NCBI GenBank assembly: GCA_014621425.1
Contig: JAANBB010000026.1
Coordinates: 124,001-188,000 of the forward strand
DNA from: Cylindrodendrum hubeiense
Taxonomy: Eukaryota > Ascomycota > Sordariomycetes > Hypocreales > Nectriaceae
DNA length: 64,000 nt
Reading direction: 5' to 3'
Position numbers and translations under genes: made by a program. This document shows positions 33,255 to 43,475 of this stretch, in pieces (the stretch's first letter is position 1; each line of letters opens with the position of its first letter). The notes below the pieces were generated by a model. That model saw nothing but the letters and a program-made list of their open reading frames with translations. It ran no database searches and was not told the origin of the DNA.

Positions 33255-34250
33255 CTAGCTTAAATATGGTCGAAGAATTTCTTGTGTATGATCCCAAACT
33301 TTTGTCAGTGCATTCTCCCGAAGTAAAGACATGACTTTCGCATTCTGAGTACAGTCGCACTTATAATTAACAAGAAATAACCCATCTGTCGGCTTCTCTA
33401 GTGAATTTAAACCTGGCTTGCCGTTCCACGGTACGCCACGACCGCCAAAAGCAGCGCTGGTACTTTGGAACAAATGCCTCTGGCCAGATTCCTCGTCCGC
33501 AATTGAAAGCAGACTAATAAGCGGCTCAAGGAAAAGCCAGACGAGCCAGCCCTTGATTGAATTCGGATCTAACCCCCGTCTTACATTTCCGGTGTTGACC
33601 CACCCAGGCCAAGAGTGGATGAATGTCACATTGGGATTGTCGCTGGCCAGCTTCTCCAGGGCCATCGTGTTCATAGCTCCGTATTGCGTCTGAGCCTTCA
33701 TTATACCGAAATTTCCGGGCTTTTTCAAGTCCATGTCGTCCAAGTCAACAGACCGCTCCATCCCACCGGCCAAAACGCTAACGACCTTGGGGGCTTCCGC
33801 TTCGCTTAGGAGCGGGAGAAGATGTTGAACGAACAGCATTCGCGAGTAGTACTCTAGGCTCTGAGTAATTTCTAAGCCTTCGGCAGTCTCGCTGCGTGTG
33901 CCGAATGGTGCGTAACCCGTGGTGAGAAACAGTAAGTCGACGCGTGACTCCTTAGTTTTGATGGCCTGGCATACTCTCTTTGTTTCTGCAAGGAGCGCGA
34001 CCTCGGCTTCAGTCCAGATGACTTCGGCCTTGGGGTTGATGACTTGCAACTCCTGAATGAAAGCATTCGTACGCTCTTCAGAACTTTTGCGCCCGACGAG
34101 GTAGATTCTTACACTCGCACCTGTAGCGACTAACGCCTGGACCGTAAACTTTCCGATCCCTGATGTGCCACCGACGAAGACGGCGACGCGTGGGGCTGTT
34201 GCATCGTTGATGAGCGCATTGGAGGCGCGTATTTCTTTGGAAGAAACCAT
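33255..34250 (-). CDS. Short-chain dehydrogenase/reductase family protein with altered active site, 331 aa
   Basis: This is a single-exon Rossmann-fold protein. The cofactor motif is FVGGTSGIGKFTVQAL (about residues 25-40). RIYLVGRKSSEE marks the second strand, and LLFLTTGYAPFGTRSET replaces the NNAG motif. The active-site region reads KVVSVLAGG ... FGIMKAQTQYGAMN, so the tyrosine is present but the lysine four residues later, part of the classical Y-x3-K, is Asn. The extended C-terminal part (WLVWLFLEPLISLLSI) is hydrophobic. Similar SDR-like proteins occur in several fungal secondary-metabolite clusters. The missing Lys may mean changed chemistry or no oxidoreductase activity. Substrate unknown. 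Confidence 0.78.
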   Translation of the reverse strand: MVSSKEIRASNALINDATAPRVAVFVGGTSGIGKFTVQALVATGASVRIYLVGRKSSEERTNAFIQELQVINPKAEVIWTEAEVALLAETKRVCQAIKTKESRVDLLFLTTGYAPFGTRSETAEGLEITQSLEYYSRMLFVQHLLPLLSEAEAPKVVSVLAGGMERSVDLDDMDLKKPGNFGIMKAQTQYGAMNTMALEKLASDNPNVTFIHSWPGWVNTGNVRRGLDPNSIKGWLVWLFLEPLISLLSIADEESGQRHLFQSTSAAFGGRGVPWNGKPGLNSLEKPTDGLFLVNYKCDCTQNAKVMSLLRENALTKVWDHTQEILRPYLS

Positions 34251-36830
34251 TATAGACGGTCAAAGATATCAGCTGACAGATATTTTCAAGATCGCTGACT
34301 CGGACAGGATTCTCGGAATGCGTTGGGTGAAGAAACGAGTGTCAGACTACCAGCGTGTCTGTCAGGAGACGTAAGCCTTAATTTCACTGATGATTACATA
34401 AGAATACAGCGCTACAAGTCATCCCGCAGCGACGGATTTCGGGCTCTCAGACTATTTTGAACGCCGCACTCGTGTGCATCGGGCGATCCCAAGTCCGCCC
34501 GCTTCCAACAATGCCAGCAGAGCGGAATGATTCACAGTAGCTGAAGAAAGCCAAGCTGGACAGTCTACCCCGATGCACCCAGAAGCTCCCCAATTCATCT
34601 AAATGACTGACTGATTTGATTGAACCAACAGCCCGGAAGCAAATCCGAACTTGCTATTAAATGCAGCCCACCGTGGATGACCCCTTTCTGACAAAAGCAA
34701 GGAATGCAGCAACGCTTTGTACCCCAACGTCCAAAAGTCCCTGACACATCAAGCCTGCAATATTATGCGAGGGTTATTTACCCAATGGGCGTATTGCCTA
34801 TTATAATGTTGACCATGTTTTGGAAGTGGGTGAGCAGTGTACCCGGGTTGGATAGTGACGGAGATTGGAGTGGTGGTGAAACAGCAGCCCACCACTTATT
34901 TCAAGACCTCAGCGTCGATGCATCATATATTTGCGGTTCGGCGAAATAATGAGGTAGAGGTCTAGCTTATCTCAATCTTAGGGTGGATTACACTACAGGT
35001 CCTCAAGAGCCGATCGGACGAACTTACCGGTGGTATAATGAATAAATCCCATTCATCCGGATTTTCGTATCTCGGCATTTCCTGCCACTCACCCAATATG
35101 CCTACACGGGGTCGCACTCAACAAGTATCATAAAAATAGTATTAAAATTTACGACAGCCAGTCCTACCATGACAGCCCACGAGGTGTACTTGGACTACTT
35201 TTAGTCTTTGATCCGCAGAAATAAGGTCAGGATAGATACTCTGAGCAGACATGTGTTCACAAAGAGAAGGATCTGAGAAATTCACTGAGTATGTTGTTAT
35301 TGATATTGACATAATTCTCCTTGGCGAGGTACCATCTATGCCTCCTCTTACCAATATTTACTAATCAACTTGGATCACAAATCTCGTAAGACCGAGTCTA
35401 GTAACAACAGCGATAAAATAGCCGTACCACAATAGGCTGTACATTGAAAGCTGCACTCACATGTGTAACCTCGCTGTGGTGATTACGAGAGTGATCAGCG
35501 TGGACGAAAGTCCCAGGAATACGGGCCCAACATTCCTGTGCGGAGATGGAGGATCTGGCGGAGAATCGGTGACCATGGTGTCTTGCGCATCACAAGCGCC
35601 AGTTGAAATGTTGACAAAGCCATTGATCTTGCTTTTAAAATTGTGGACACGAATGAAGACTACGAATAAAGACCGGGATTTAGTCACAATAAATACACCC
35701 AGTCAATGGATCGAATAGACCGAATACGAGCTTGTACAAGCAGTTGGAAATTCGGAACCATTTGGATCTTACTCCGGCTATTGTGCCAAATCCAAGAGTC
35801 TAGTGGTCCGCATATAAGCCCCAGACCTAGTATCCAACATCCCACCGTGTAGATACTCGGCTGGGTTGCAGAATTGTGTCTTCTACAACAAATTGAGCAG
35901 GTATATTCAGGGTTCGTGACTGGTCCCTTAGGATGGCGCTATTTGTGTAGCAACCGATACCCTCCGAGTTACAATATACGACATTAATTTAGAGCTATGA
36001 TTGTGCAAGGTCGGAGCTTACGAGCCAGCAGTTGTTCCGATGTACCATTTATCCGCTGACAGTTAGTCATCCTGCTTATACGAGATTAGTGACAGGGGTT
36101 TCTCAACTTACAATACAACACTAGGATGCTCTGTCCGTCCTATTCTCGCAGAAAAAGGGCCCATCACTACCCTCGTGAATGAAGCCTTCGCGCCCTCGAA
36201 ACATTATAAACATTTAACACTCCGCAAAGAAATTCATGGACCTGCCAAGAGGAGGAAGCAGGGTTACAGGGATCCAGTTCGCCCATCATAAATCACATCA
36301 TCAGGGTAGGATTGGCTAGGGATATACCCTTGTCTATTGGATAAATTATGGTCGAGTTACCGCTAGCCAAGAGTCTGGTTAAAGTTTAATCCCGGACGAA
36401 ATTTGCAGCCGGCATTTCCGCGACCGGGAAAGGTCCCCAAGTTGGACTGTGAAGGCGCTTTTACCGACTGTTGGTTATTATACTACTCTATCTAATAAGA
36501 TGGCTCACCGCTTGAAGTTCCAGCTCGAGTTAGTATGATATGAAAATGCATGCAGTAAGCATGATAAAACGAGTTAGATCCGTGCTCTCCCATGTCCTAA
36601 TGACCGGGGTCACTTCCCCTCAGTGAGACGATGAGTTTATTGGATGCTAAGATGACAGTGTTACCTTGAAAGTTAGATCTACATACCGCTTTGTTCCTGG
36701 CGACAAGGGCTACAACTCCTTACAAATGGAGCTGCATCCCACCAAATCCCACAATGCATCCTTAATGTACAATTGCTAGCCTAGAGTGGGCTGTAACTTT
36801 GCGTGTCACGCGCGGTATTCTTCAATTGCA
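34251..36830. other. 2.6 kb gene-poor region
   Basis: This lies between the divergent SDR and GMC oxidoreductase genes. It contains short frames only, apart from a possible rhodopsin-like relic on the minus strand at about 35459-35576. No transposon ends or long repeats were recognised by eye. Confidence 0.45.
35459..35576 (-). pseudogene. Possible first-exon relic of a fungal rhodopsin-domain (PTH11-type) membrane protein
   Basis: From an ATG at 35576 the minus strand reads a short Pro/Ser-rich tail, then NVGPVFLGLSSTLITLVITTARLH, and meets a GTGAGT donor at about 35458. An N-terminal polar tail followed by a G-P...L-ITTAR-type first helix is typical of rhodopsin-domain integral membrane proteins. 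I could not find the expected following R-x-x-R...DD segment or further helices downstream, so this is either a coincidence or a remnant. Confidence 0.25.
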
Positions 36831-38730
36831 ATGGCAAACATGCTTTCGGGGTTGTATTTGGGGCTTGTCTGTTTCACAGCTGTGCTTGGGGCGCCATCCC
36901 TTCCGTTGACCTACGATTATGTGAGTTAAAATCTGTCTCATTCCATGGTTGGCACCTGAATCTGGCAGCGGAGAAACCCGAGTTCTATGGGCCAACACTA
37001 ATGATCTGCAGATTGTTGTCGGTGGTGGCACTGCAGGCGTTACTGTCGCTGCTCGCCTCAGTGAGGGTCTCCCTTCAGCCACGATTCTCCTCATTGAGGC
37101 CGGACCCGCTGCTTGGGATGAGCTCAAGATCAATGTCCCAGGAATGAAAGGGTCGACACTTGGAACCAAGTACGATTGGAACTTCACCACTATACCTCAA
37201 TCTGGCGCCAATGACCGGAAATTTTCCGTCAATCGCGGAAAGGTCGTAGGAGGAAGCTCCGCTATGAACCTCATGACCTACGATCGTGCTGCCGCCGCTG
37301 AGTATGATAGCTGGGAGGATCTGGGGAACCCAGGTTGGAACTGGAAGACCATGATCAAGGCCATGATGAAGTCTGAGACATTCACTGGCAAGAATACGGA
37401 TACGTATGGCTCTGCGGGCGTAGGTGACAGCGGACCAGTACAGGCCGTCATCAATCGCGTCATTCCAGAGCATCAGAAGACCTGGATTCCTACCATGAAC
37501 CAGCTTGGAATCAAGACGAACCTTGAATCCCTAGGTGGCAATCCTCTCGGTGTCATGTACCAGCCGAGCAGCATTGATCCGACAACTTACAACCGTTCCT
37601 ACAGTGCCAACGCCTACTCAGCCATTTCCGGTCCCAATTTGCAGATTCTCACCGACACCACAGTGGCGAAGGTCAGCCTAGTCAAGAAGGGCAAGCAGCA
37701 AGTTGGCACTGGAGTCGTCCTGCAAAATGGAACGCAAATCAAAGCACGCTACGAGATCATCTTTTCAGCTGGTTCGGTCCAGAGTCCTGGCCTACTGGAG
37801 AAATCAGGCATTGGAAGGAGATCCATCCTCTCCGCTGCCGGTATTAAGCAGATTATTGACCTCCCAAGTGTCGGTGAGAATCTTCAGGATCACCTCCGAA
37901 TTATGAGCTCATACCAGCTCAAGCCGCAGTATACCTCCTTCGATATTCTTCGCAGTAACCCTCCCGTTGCTGCCGAGCAACTTGCACTATGGATGGACGG
38001 TAAAACCTCCTTGTACGACTACACAGGGAGCGCGTACACATTTGCCAATTGGAAACAAGCCGTTGGGAACGACACGAATCTTGTGGCTCTGGCTAAGAAG
38101 GCAGCTGGTAATGATGCCAGTAAGGTTGATAAGAAGAAGCTAGAGTTCATGAGCGACTCGTTGATTCCCCAGTTGGAGGTCATCTTTTCAGACGGCTACA
38201 CTGGAGTGAAGGGCTACCCGGCAAGCACATCGCCGCTCTTCGGCAAAGGCTTCTTCACTCTCATTGCCGTCATCATGCATCCCTTCAGTCGAGGAAGCAT
38301 CCACATCAATTCAACCGACCCCACAGCAAAACCCATCATCGATCCCAACTACTTCGGTAACGACCATGACCTAGAAGCTGTTGTCCAGGCTGTCAAGTAT
38401 GCTAGAAAGATCGCAACTACAGAGCCGATGCAGTCGGTATGGGAAAATGAATATGAGCCTGGCCTGGATGAAGTCCAAACAGATGAACAACGAAGGGATT
38501 ACGCTAAGAATACCGCTCTCAGCATATTTCATCCAATTGGTACTTGCTCTATGCTTCCTAAGGCCGATGGAGGGGTTGTTGACCCCAAGCTGAGAGTCTA
38601 TGGTACTACCAATCTCCGAGTTGTAGATGCCAGTATTATGCCGCTACTTATTTCTGCGCATATCCAGACAGCCGTCTATGGTATTGCTGAGATTGCTGCT
38701 GAAATGATTATTAGGGATGCGAATTACTAA
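36831..38730 (+). CDS. Secreted GMC-family FAD oxidoreductase (aryl-alcohol/glucose oxidase type), 602 aa
   Basis: The exons are 36831-36920 and 37012-38730 (91-nt intron, GTGAGT donor, TGCAG acceptor, phase 0), 603 codons. Exon 1 encodes a signal peptide (MANMLSGLYLGLVCFTAVLG) and the start of the FAD fold, continued by DYIVVGGGTAGVTVAARLSE (about residues 29-48). Further family marks are NRGKVVGGSSAMNLMTYDR, the second GMC signature around FSAGSVQSPGLLEKSGIG, and the C-terminal pair FHPIGTCSM (proposed catalytic His, about residue 535) and SAHIQTAVYGIAE. The second catalytic position, often His or Asn, falls in SAHIQ. The substrate (alcohol, sugar or choline-like) cannot be assigned. Extracellular oxidases of this class release H2O2. 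It lies just left of the quinate genes, but no functional tie is visible. Confidence 0.88.
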
Positions 38731-39420
38731 AATTATCATATCTTTAAATATCTAATAGAGAAGTTATATTGAGTATTATTACACGAGGGTTGTGTTTGTA
38801 AAATACTAGGGTGTCGCAAACACCGCACAAAGAACGGTAAACAAGGGCTAAGCAACACCCATTCTCCTTTGTCTCCCACTCTTCTCTAGGGCCAATGAAT
38901 ATATGTCCTATCCTTCCAAGTCATGATGAATTATTTCAGCCGAGTCGCCAAAAGAAAGCGCATGGCGTTAGATGTTCAGCGAAAACACCACTATTTGTGG
39001 AGTATCAATAACTCTCAGCTAATACGTGAAACTCAAGATCATGGCTCATAACCAATCTCACTTTCTATTAGGGAAGAATCAAGCCCGTAATTATGGCTTT
39101 GGCCACTAAAATTGGATGGCATTGGCGTATTACCAGCAAAAGGTAGCTGAGTCTGAGTCCACCGACTGTTTTTTATCCGAGACCCAGTCTAAATTGGCAA
39201 AACAAAATTCCGCGGCAGAACAAAACTCCGGCAGAATATAACTCCGCCGCTCAGTCAAACCGTTTCGGCCCTAGGTTAGGTACGTACTGAAAGGCTTGTA
39301 GTGGAAACTTTTGTAGCAATGCGTATGACGTCCTCGACTCGATTGAATTGGGAATGAACAACATCGAAAATTAGCTGTGGACTGCGCAGACAGCACATGG
39401 AATCCTAGCGGGGCCAGAAA
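38731..39420. promoter_or_regulatory. Upstream region of the shikimate/quinate dehydrogenase gene
   Basis: This 690 bp contains the 3' UTR of the GMC gene and the promoter of the dehydrogenase. It includes the short imperfect repeats at 39201-39250. Confidence 0.45.
39201..39250 (+). repeat. Three imperfect 15-18 bp repeats (AACAAAATTCCGCGGCAG-like)
   Basis: Three neighbouring units read AACAAAATTCCGCGGCAG, AACAAAACTCCGGCAG and AATATAACTCCGCCGC. The first contains the palindrome CCGCGG, and every unit carries CCG/CGG, the triplet that Zn2Cys6 proteins contact. They lie about 170-220 bp before the dehydrogenase ATG. Confidence 0.45.
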
Positions 39421-40424
39421 ATGCCTTCACCAGCTTATCCTTCTGGGGACTCCCTTGCGCTTCACGAAGTGTCTCAGCTTGATCGTCACGGCTACGTATT
39501 TGGCGAGAAGATCGCTCACTCATTGGCCCCATTCCTTCACAATATCGTCTTTCAAGACCTTGGTTTAAGATGGGGACAAGTTCGACTCGACTCTGCAGAC
39601 ATTCCAAAGTTCATAGAGCTAGCTCGTGATCGGAACTTTTTTGGTACAAGACCTTAAGCCCTCCTCATTGGAATCGACTAACAGGTTATCCTAAAGGAGC
39701 GGCTATCACCATGCCAAACAAGGTGGCAATTATGCCGTATCTGGACGAGTTGACGGAAGAGTGCAGAGATATTGGCGCTTGCAATACTCTTTTCATCCGA
39801 GAAGAGAATGGACGCCGAATCTTCTGCGGGACTAATACAGACGCGATCGGCATCCGGGAAGCTTTTTATAAAAACGTACAAGAACCGGATCGATTTTTTC
39901 ACAACCGCCCAGCCCTCGTCATCGGTGGTGGGGGTGCAGCACGCAGTGCTGTCTATGCCCTGGGGAAATGGATGAGAGTCACGACAATCTACCTTGTGAA
40001 CCGCGATGAAAGCGAGGCGAAGGCTGTCATTAACGACTGCTCTAAGAGCGGCTACGGCGCATCTCTGCTGCATGTAAAAACTGCATCACAGGTGACCGGT
40101 CTTGAAGCTCCAGGTGCCATTGTTGCCTGTATTCCGAATTTTGAACCACAAACCCAACAAGAGATTTTGGCACGAGAAATCAATGAGGCATTTTTGGACA
40201 AGGAGCGTAAGGGTGTTATCTTAGAGATGTGTTATAATCCGACACCGTTTACGCATCTTGAAGCCTCGGCTAGAGGGAAGGGATGGCAGGTGATTCTCGG
40301 TACAGAGGCTCTGGTCTGGCAGGGAATTGAACAAGACAAGTATTGGACTCAAATGCCAATTGATGAAGTGGTCCAGCGCAAGGTCCAACTTGCAGTAGCA
40401 GAGAAGGTTATTTCACGCAGCTAG
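39421..40424 (+). CDS. Quinate/shikimate 5-dehydrogenase (qutB-like), 320 aa
   Basis: The two exons, 39421-39643 and 39685-40424, are joined over a 41-nt intron in phase 1, 321 codons. It should oxidise quinate to 3-dehydroquinate or shikimate to 3-dehydroshikimate with NAD(P). Conserved blocks are [13 protein letters not shown] (substrate site, about residues 23-36; the usual S-x-S is S-L-A here), GAAITMPNK (catalytic Lys, about 85), GTNTDAIG (catalytic Asp, about 129), [15 protein letters not shown] (dinucleotide loop, about 156-170) and [12 protein letters not shown] near the C-terminus. The change in the S-x-S motif is where quinate and shikimate enzymes differ. Because it lies next to qutA/qutR/dehydroquinase homologues, the catabolic quinate enzyme is the likely role. 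Confidence 0.85.
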
Positions 40425-40908
40425 TCTACAATCACCTTGAAATGGCAGCATTCGTGTCGACAAGATCAAGTAGCCCACAGGGTCAGCTGAGATAGCCACG
40501 GGACCTTTGTCATAGCTGACAAGGAACCTATTTTGTTTAGATAAATACTACTCGATGGTTTGCTCACTTGGGGCTATTATTCTTTGATCCAAACATGCAG
40601 AGAAATTTTAGTTGCTACTGCATCTGGCTGTGTAACACTTTGTGCTGTGAAGATCTTAGTTCCAGCAAGGAATTGAAGTACTCTACCACCCGGGGACAAA
40701 GTTAAATTGGTTGCATCCTCCTACTTCAGGCACAATTTGTTCCGGGACTCTCCTCATTGAGAACCCACACAGCCCATTCCAGGGATGTAATGATATTCCA
40801 CGATACGGATACTAAGAACTGGGTGGAGGTGGGCGCAGACATCATAATAGGTATTCATTCTACTCTATTGATCAATTTCCGATCCAGTGACACCTATTAA
40901 TGCAGCCC
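40425..40908. other. Convergent intergenic region
   Basis: About 480 bp between the dehydrogenase stop and the activator stop. Only 3' UTRs are expected; no gene seen. Confidence 0.45.
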
Positions 40909-43092
40909 TTAGGCCCCAAAATCTTTGAGAAACATCTCCCCTAAGTCATATCCAGGCACAAACCCCAAGTTTGACATGAATTGCGAGTTTGCGTCTGTTA
41001 TGTTCGCATAGTCAATAGTTCCGAGCTCTTCTAGGATAGAGTTGTATTCTGTCTGCTGATTTATTCCAAGGTTCTCGCAAAAAGAGCTACCAGGCTCTTC
41101 GCCAGGAGTAGGAGAACGCGGGGGTCTTTGAGGCATCGGGGCTGGCTGAGATCTTCTGAGACTGGCAGTGTTTGCTGCGTATCCTTGTCGGCTAGAAGTA
41201 AACGAGAGTCGGTTCCGGGTGTCTGAAAAGTTAACTCGTTCTTGTGCATTGTGGCATTCTTGCGTTCCTGCTGTATCGCGCACGACGATTGAATCTGCGG
41301 TTTCAGGTGTTAATGACGTTTCCGTGATCCGGCTAGCGTCGACTCCAGGCTCTGTTATTTGATCCGGGGCGGGACGACTATTTTTAGGCGTATCAGGCGA
41401 CCAAACGCCTTGAAGAGAGTCCATAGCTGTCTTCCATCTGGTCTTTTCCTCTTCATACATGCGTTCGCCCTGTTGGGATCGACGTGTTATCTCCATAAGT
41501 GTAATTATTAATGGCGGCGTTCCAAAGGAGCCAATTTCATCTATACACAACTCGACAAGCTCCAAGAGATTCGAAAGAAGAGCTGGCCTAGGTCTAGGCG
41601 CCAGACCAATACTTATTGTCAAGAACACAGCTTGGACTAGAAATGCCGATGGGACTGTGGGGGTCAGCCCCCCAAAGAGCAAGGAATTGCAAAATGAGAA
41701 CCGAGTATCGAGACTTTTCAACAAGTCCTCAGGCGTCGTCTTCTGGGAATCAGGACTTCTCACCCAGAGCTGAGAAAAAGTATATAGTTGCCGGAATGCG
41801 TCAATTGGTAATAAAGAAGTATGACAAGGTGTGGCTTGTCGCGGGCCTAAAAGCGGAGTCCAATTCCGAGCTGTGTTGACGGAGTCCGCAAATGTGTCTG
41901 TTGGCAGAAGAAAGCGACCAGATACGACCATCTCCGGCCTCCCAAGGTATAGCGATATAATAGTATCCAGTATGAGTGAGGCAGCTAATACTCGAGATAG
42001 ATGGCAGGGAATGGCGTGACTGTCTTGTCTAGTTGAAGTACTGGGTGTGGAGGACACCGCACTCAGGGCGAGACGTGATGCTTTTCCAATGAGGAGCCAT
42101 GCTTCTACCTCGTTCCTTTGACCCAATCGAATCAATGATTGGAGTAATATAGAAGATATATAAGCCGCCTCCAAGTTTTGCTGATTGGCCGCGATTAGGT
42201 CGCAACTGGTGGAGAATATCTTGTTCGGGGAGAGGCTCCCGTTGAGAGAAGTAGGTGACGCGGCATCTTGGAACGATGCAACCGCCAGGACAGCCCATAG
42301 TTGAGCGTGCAAAGCAGATGAGTCAGAGGGATTAAGGTCGAGGCCTTTAGCTGGGTATAATGATGCGGTTCTGATGACAGAATCGCGTTCAATTATGGGA
42401 AGCCAGCAGGAAGTGTAGGCAAAGTATACGTCAACAAGCCCATTCCAGTTAGTCGGTAGGATGAGACGCCTATATTTTGGCATAACATGTGAACATTGGT
42501 CAGATTGGAGGGGATCCATTCTCGTTGGTGGATCAATCTGAGAAGGATCTGTTTCTGGTGCATTCGGAGGAGACTGTTGCGGGTTTTCTGGGTAGGTGTC
42601 CTCTTGCTGCTCAGATTCGTCAACTGATGTAGCTCTTTCCGGCCTTTCCTCGCCAGAGATGATCCTCCCGATATCCTTGTAGACGGAGCTCTTGCTCCAT
42701 CGTCGGTAGAGTCGACCACCGGCCTCATCCTTGCTCACCAACATTCGGGCCCCGTCTGCGCCCCCATTTTGAGTCAATAGACGATGCAGGGCAGACTCGG
42801 AGTCTGGATATTGCTTGAACAGCCAACCGATGGCCACCTCAATGGACTTTAAGTACCCCGACGGTACGCCTCTCTTGCGGGACGCATGAGTGTAGGAACA
42901 GCTCCGGTCCTGTATTACACATGTCCCACAGCGAGGACGGTCTCCATCGCATTTGGCCTTGGCCATGCGGCACGAGTCACAGGCAATAGAGACTCTCTGT
43001 CGTTTGCTGGGAGTCGAGGAAGCCGTATCACCACGGGAGTCGTCCTGGTCATCCCCACTGCTCCGTGTTCTCCTGCGGGCCATAATGGGCAT
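40909..43092 (-). CDS. qutA: QutA/QA-1F-like Zn2Cys6 activator of quinate utilization, 727 aa
   Basis: The frame extends upstream of 43092 but has no ATG there; MPIMARRRTRSS is the first start and gives a basic N-terminus. The zinc cluster (about residues 37-64) is CDSCRMAKAKCDGDRPRCGTCVIQDRSC. It is followed by the RKRGVPSGYLKSIEVAIGWLF segment characteristic of QutA-type and related quinate activators, where the region after the cluster begins with R-K-R-G-x-P-x-G-Y. The middle homology region of fungal Zn2Cys6 proteins spans about 190-540, and the C-terminus is polar and Ser/Pro-rich with an acidic end. It is divergent from a qutR-like repressor, exactly the pair that controls quinate genes in Aspergillus and Neurospora. 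It is expected to bind upstream of quinate genes when quinate is present. Identification by eye; the context makes it strong. Confidence 0.8.
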   Translation of the reverse strand: MPIMARRRTRSSGDDQDDSRGDTASSTPSKRQRVSIACDSCRMAKAKCDGDRPRCGTCVIQDRSCSYTHASRKRGVPSGYLKSIEVAIGWLFKQYPDSESALHRLLTQNGGADGARMLVSKDEAGGRLYRRWSKSSVYKDIGRIISGEERPERATSVDESEQQEDTYPENPQQSPPNAPETDPSQIDPPTRMDPLQSDQCSHVMPKYRRLILPTNWNGLVDVYFAYTSCWLPIIERDSVIRTASLYPAKGLDLNPSDSSALHAQLWAVLAVASFQDAASPTSLNGSLSPNKIFSTSCDLIAANQQNLEAAYISSILLQSLIRLGQRNEVEAWLLIGKASRLALSAVSSTPSTSTRQDSHAIPCHLSRVLAASLILDTIISLYLGRPEMVVSGRFLLPTDTFADSVNTARNWTPLLGPRQATPCHTSLLPIDAFRQLYTFSQLWVRSPDSQKTTPEDLLKSLDTRFSFCNSLLFGGLTPTVPSAFLVQAVFLTISIGLAPRPRPALLSNLLELVELCIDEIGSFGTPPLIITLMEITRRSQQGERMYEEEKTRWKTAMDSLQGVWSPDTPKNSRPAPDQITEPGVDASRITETSLTPETADSIVVRDTAGTQECHNAQERVNFSDTRNRLSFTSSRQGYAANTASLRRSQPAPMPQRPPRSPTPGEEPGSSFCENLGINQQTEYNSILEELGTIDYANITDANSQFMSNLGFVPGYDLGEMFLKDFGA

Positions 43093-43475
43093 CGCAGGGT
43101 GAGATTGGATGTTGGTCAGGGGTGGCCCGGGCCACAAAATGCATGGGAGCTTGGTTGTAGAGGAAATCAAGCGATTAGGACCTTGCCAAACATTGTTTTA
43201 TTCTGTTTGACCCATGGCGAGCGACCGGCGAAGGAATCGACACGGCTGCAAGCCAATGACGAGCGACCGAAAGTCGGGTAAAGTACCAGCCGGATCGCCA
43301 AGAGGGGGTTAGTTCTGGATGAGTGGAGGCTAGTCTTTTTCCGAGGCGTCACACGACTCAAGGCTAATGGCGAGGCCGTGGCAATCGCCGACTCAAATCT
43401 CTTCGTCGCTGCTCAATCGCCCGGTTCAAAACAACTGGACCTGATCGATGCGTTGAACTTGCAATCAATCAAATT
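43093..43475. promoter_or_regulatory. Divergent promoter region of qutA-like and qutR-like genes
   Basis: This 383 bp contains both promoters of the activator/repressor pair. I did not find a complete GGATAA...TTATCC-type QutA element in it. Confidence 0.55.
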
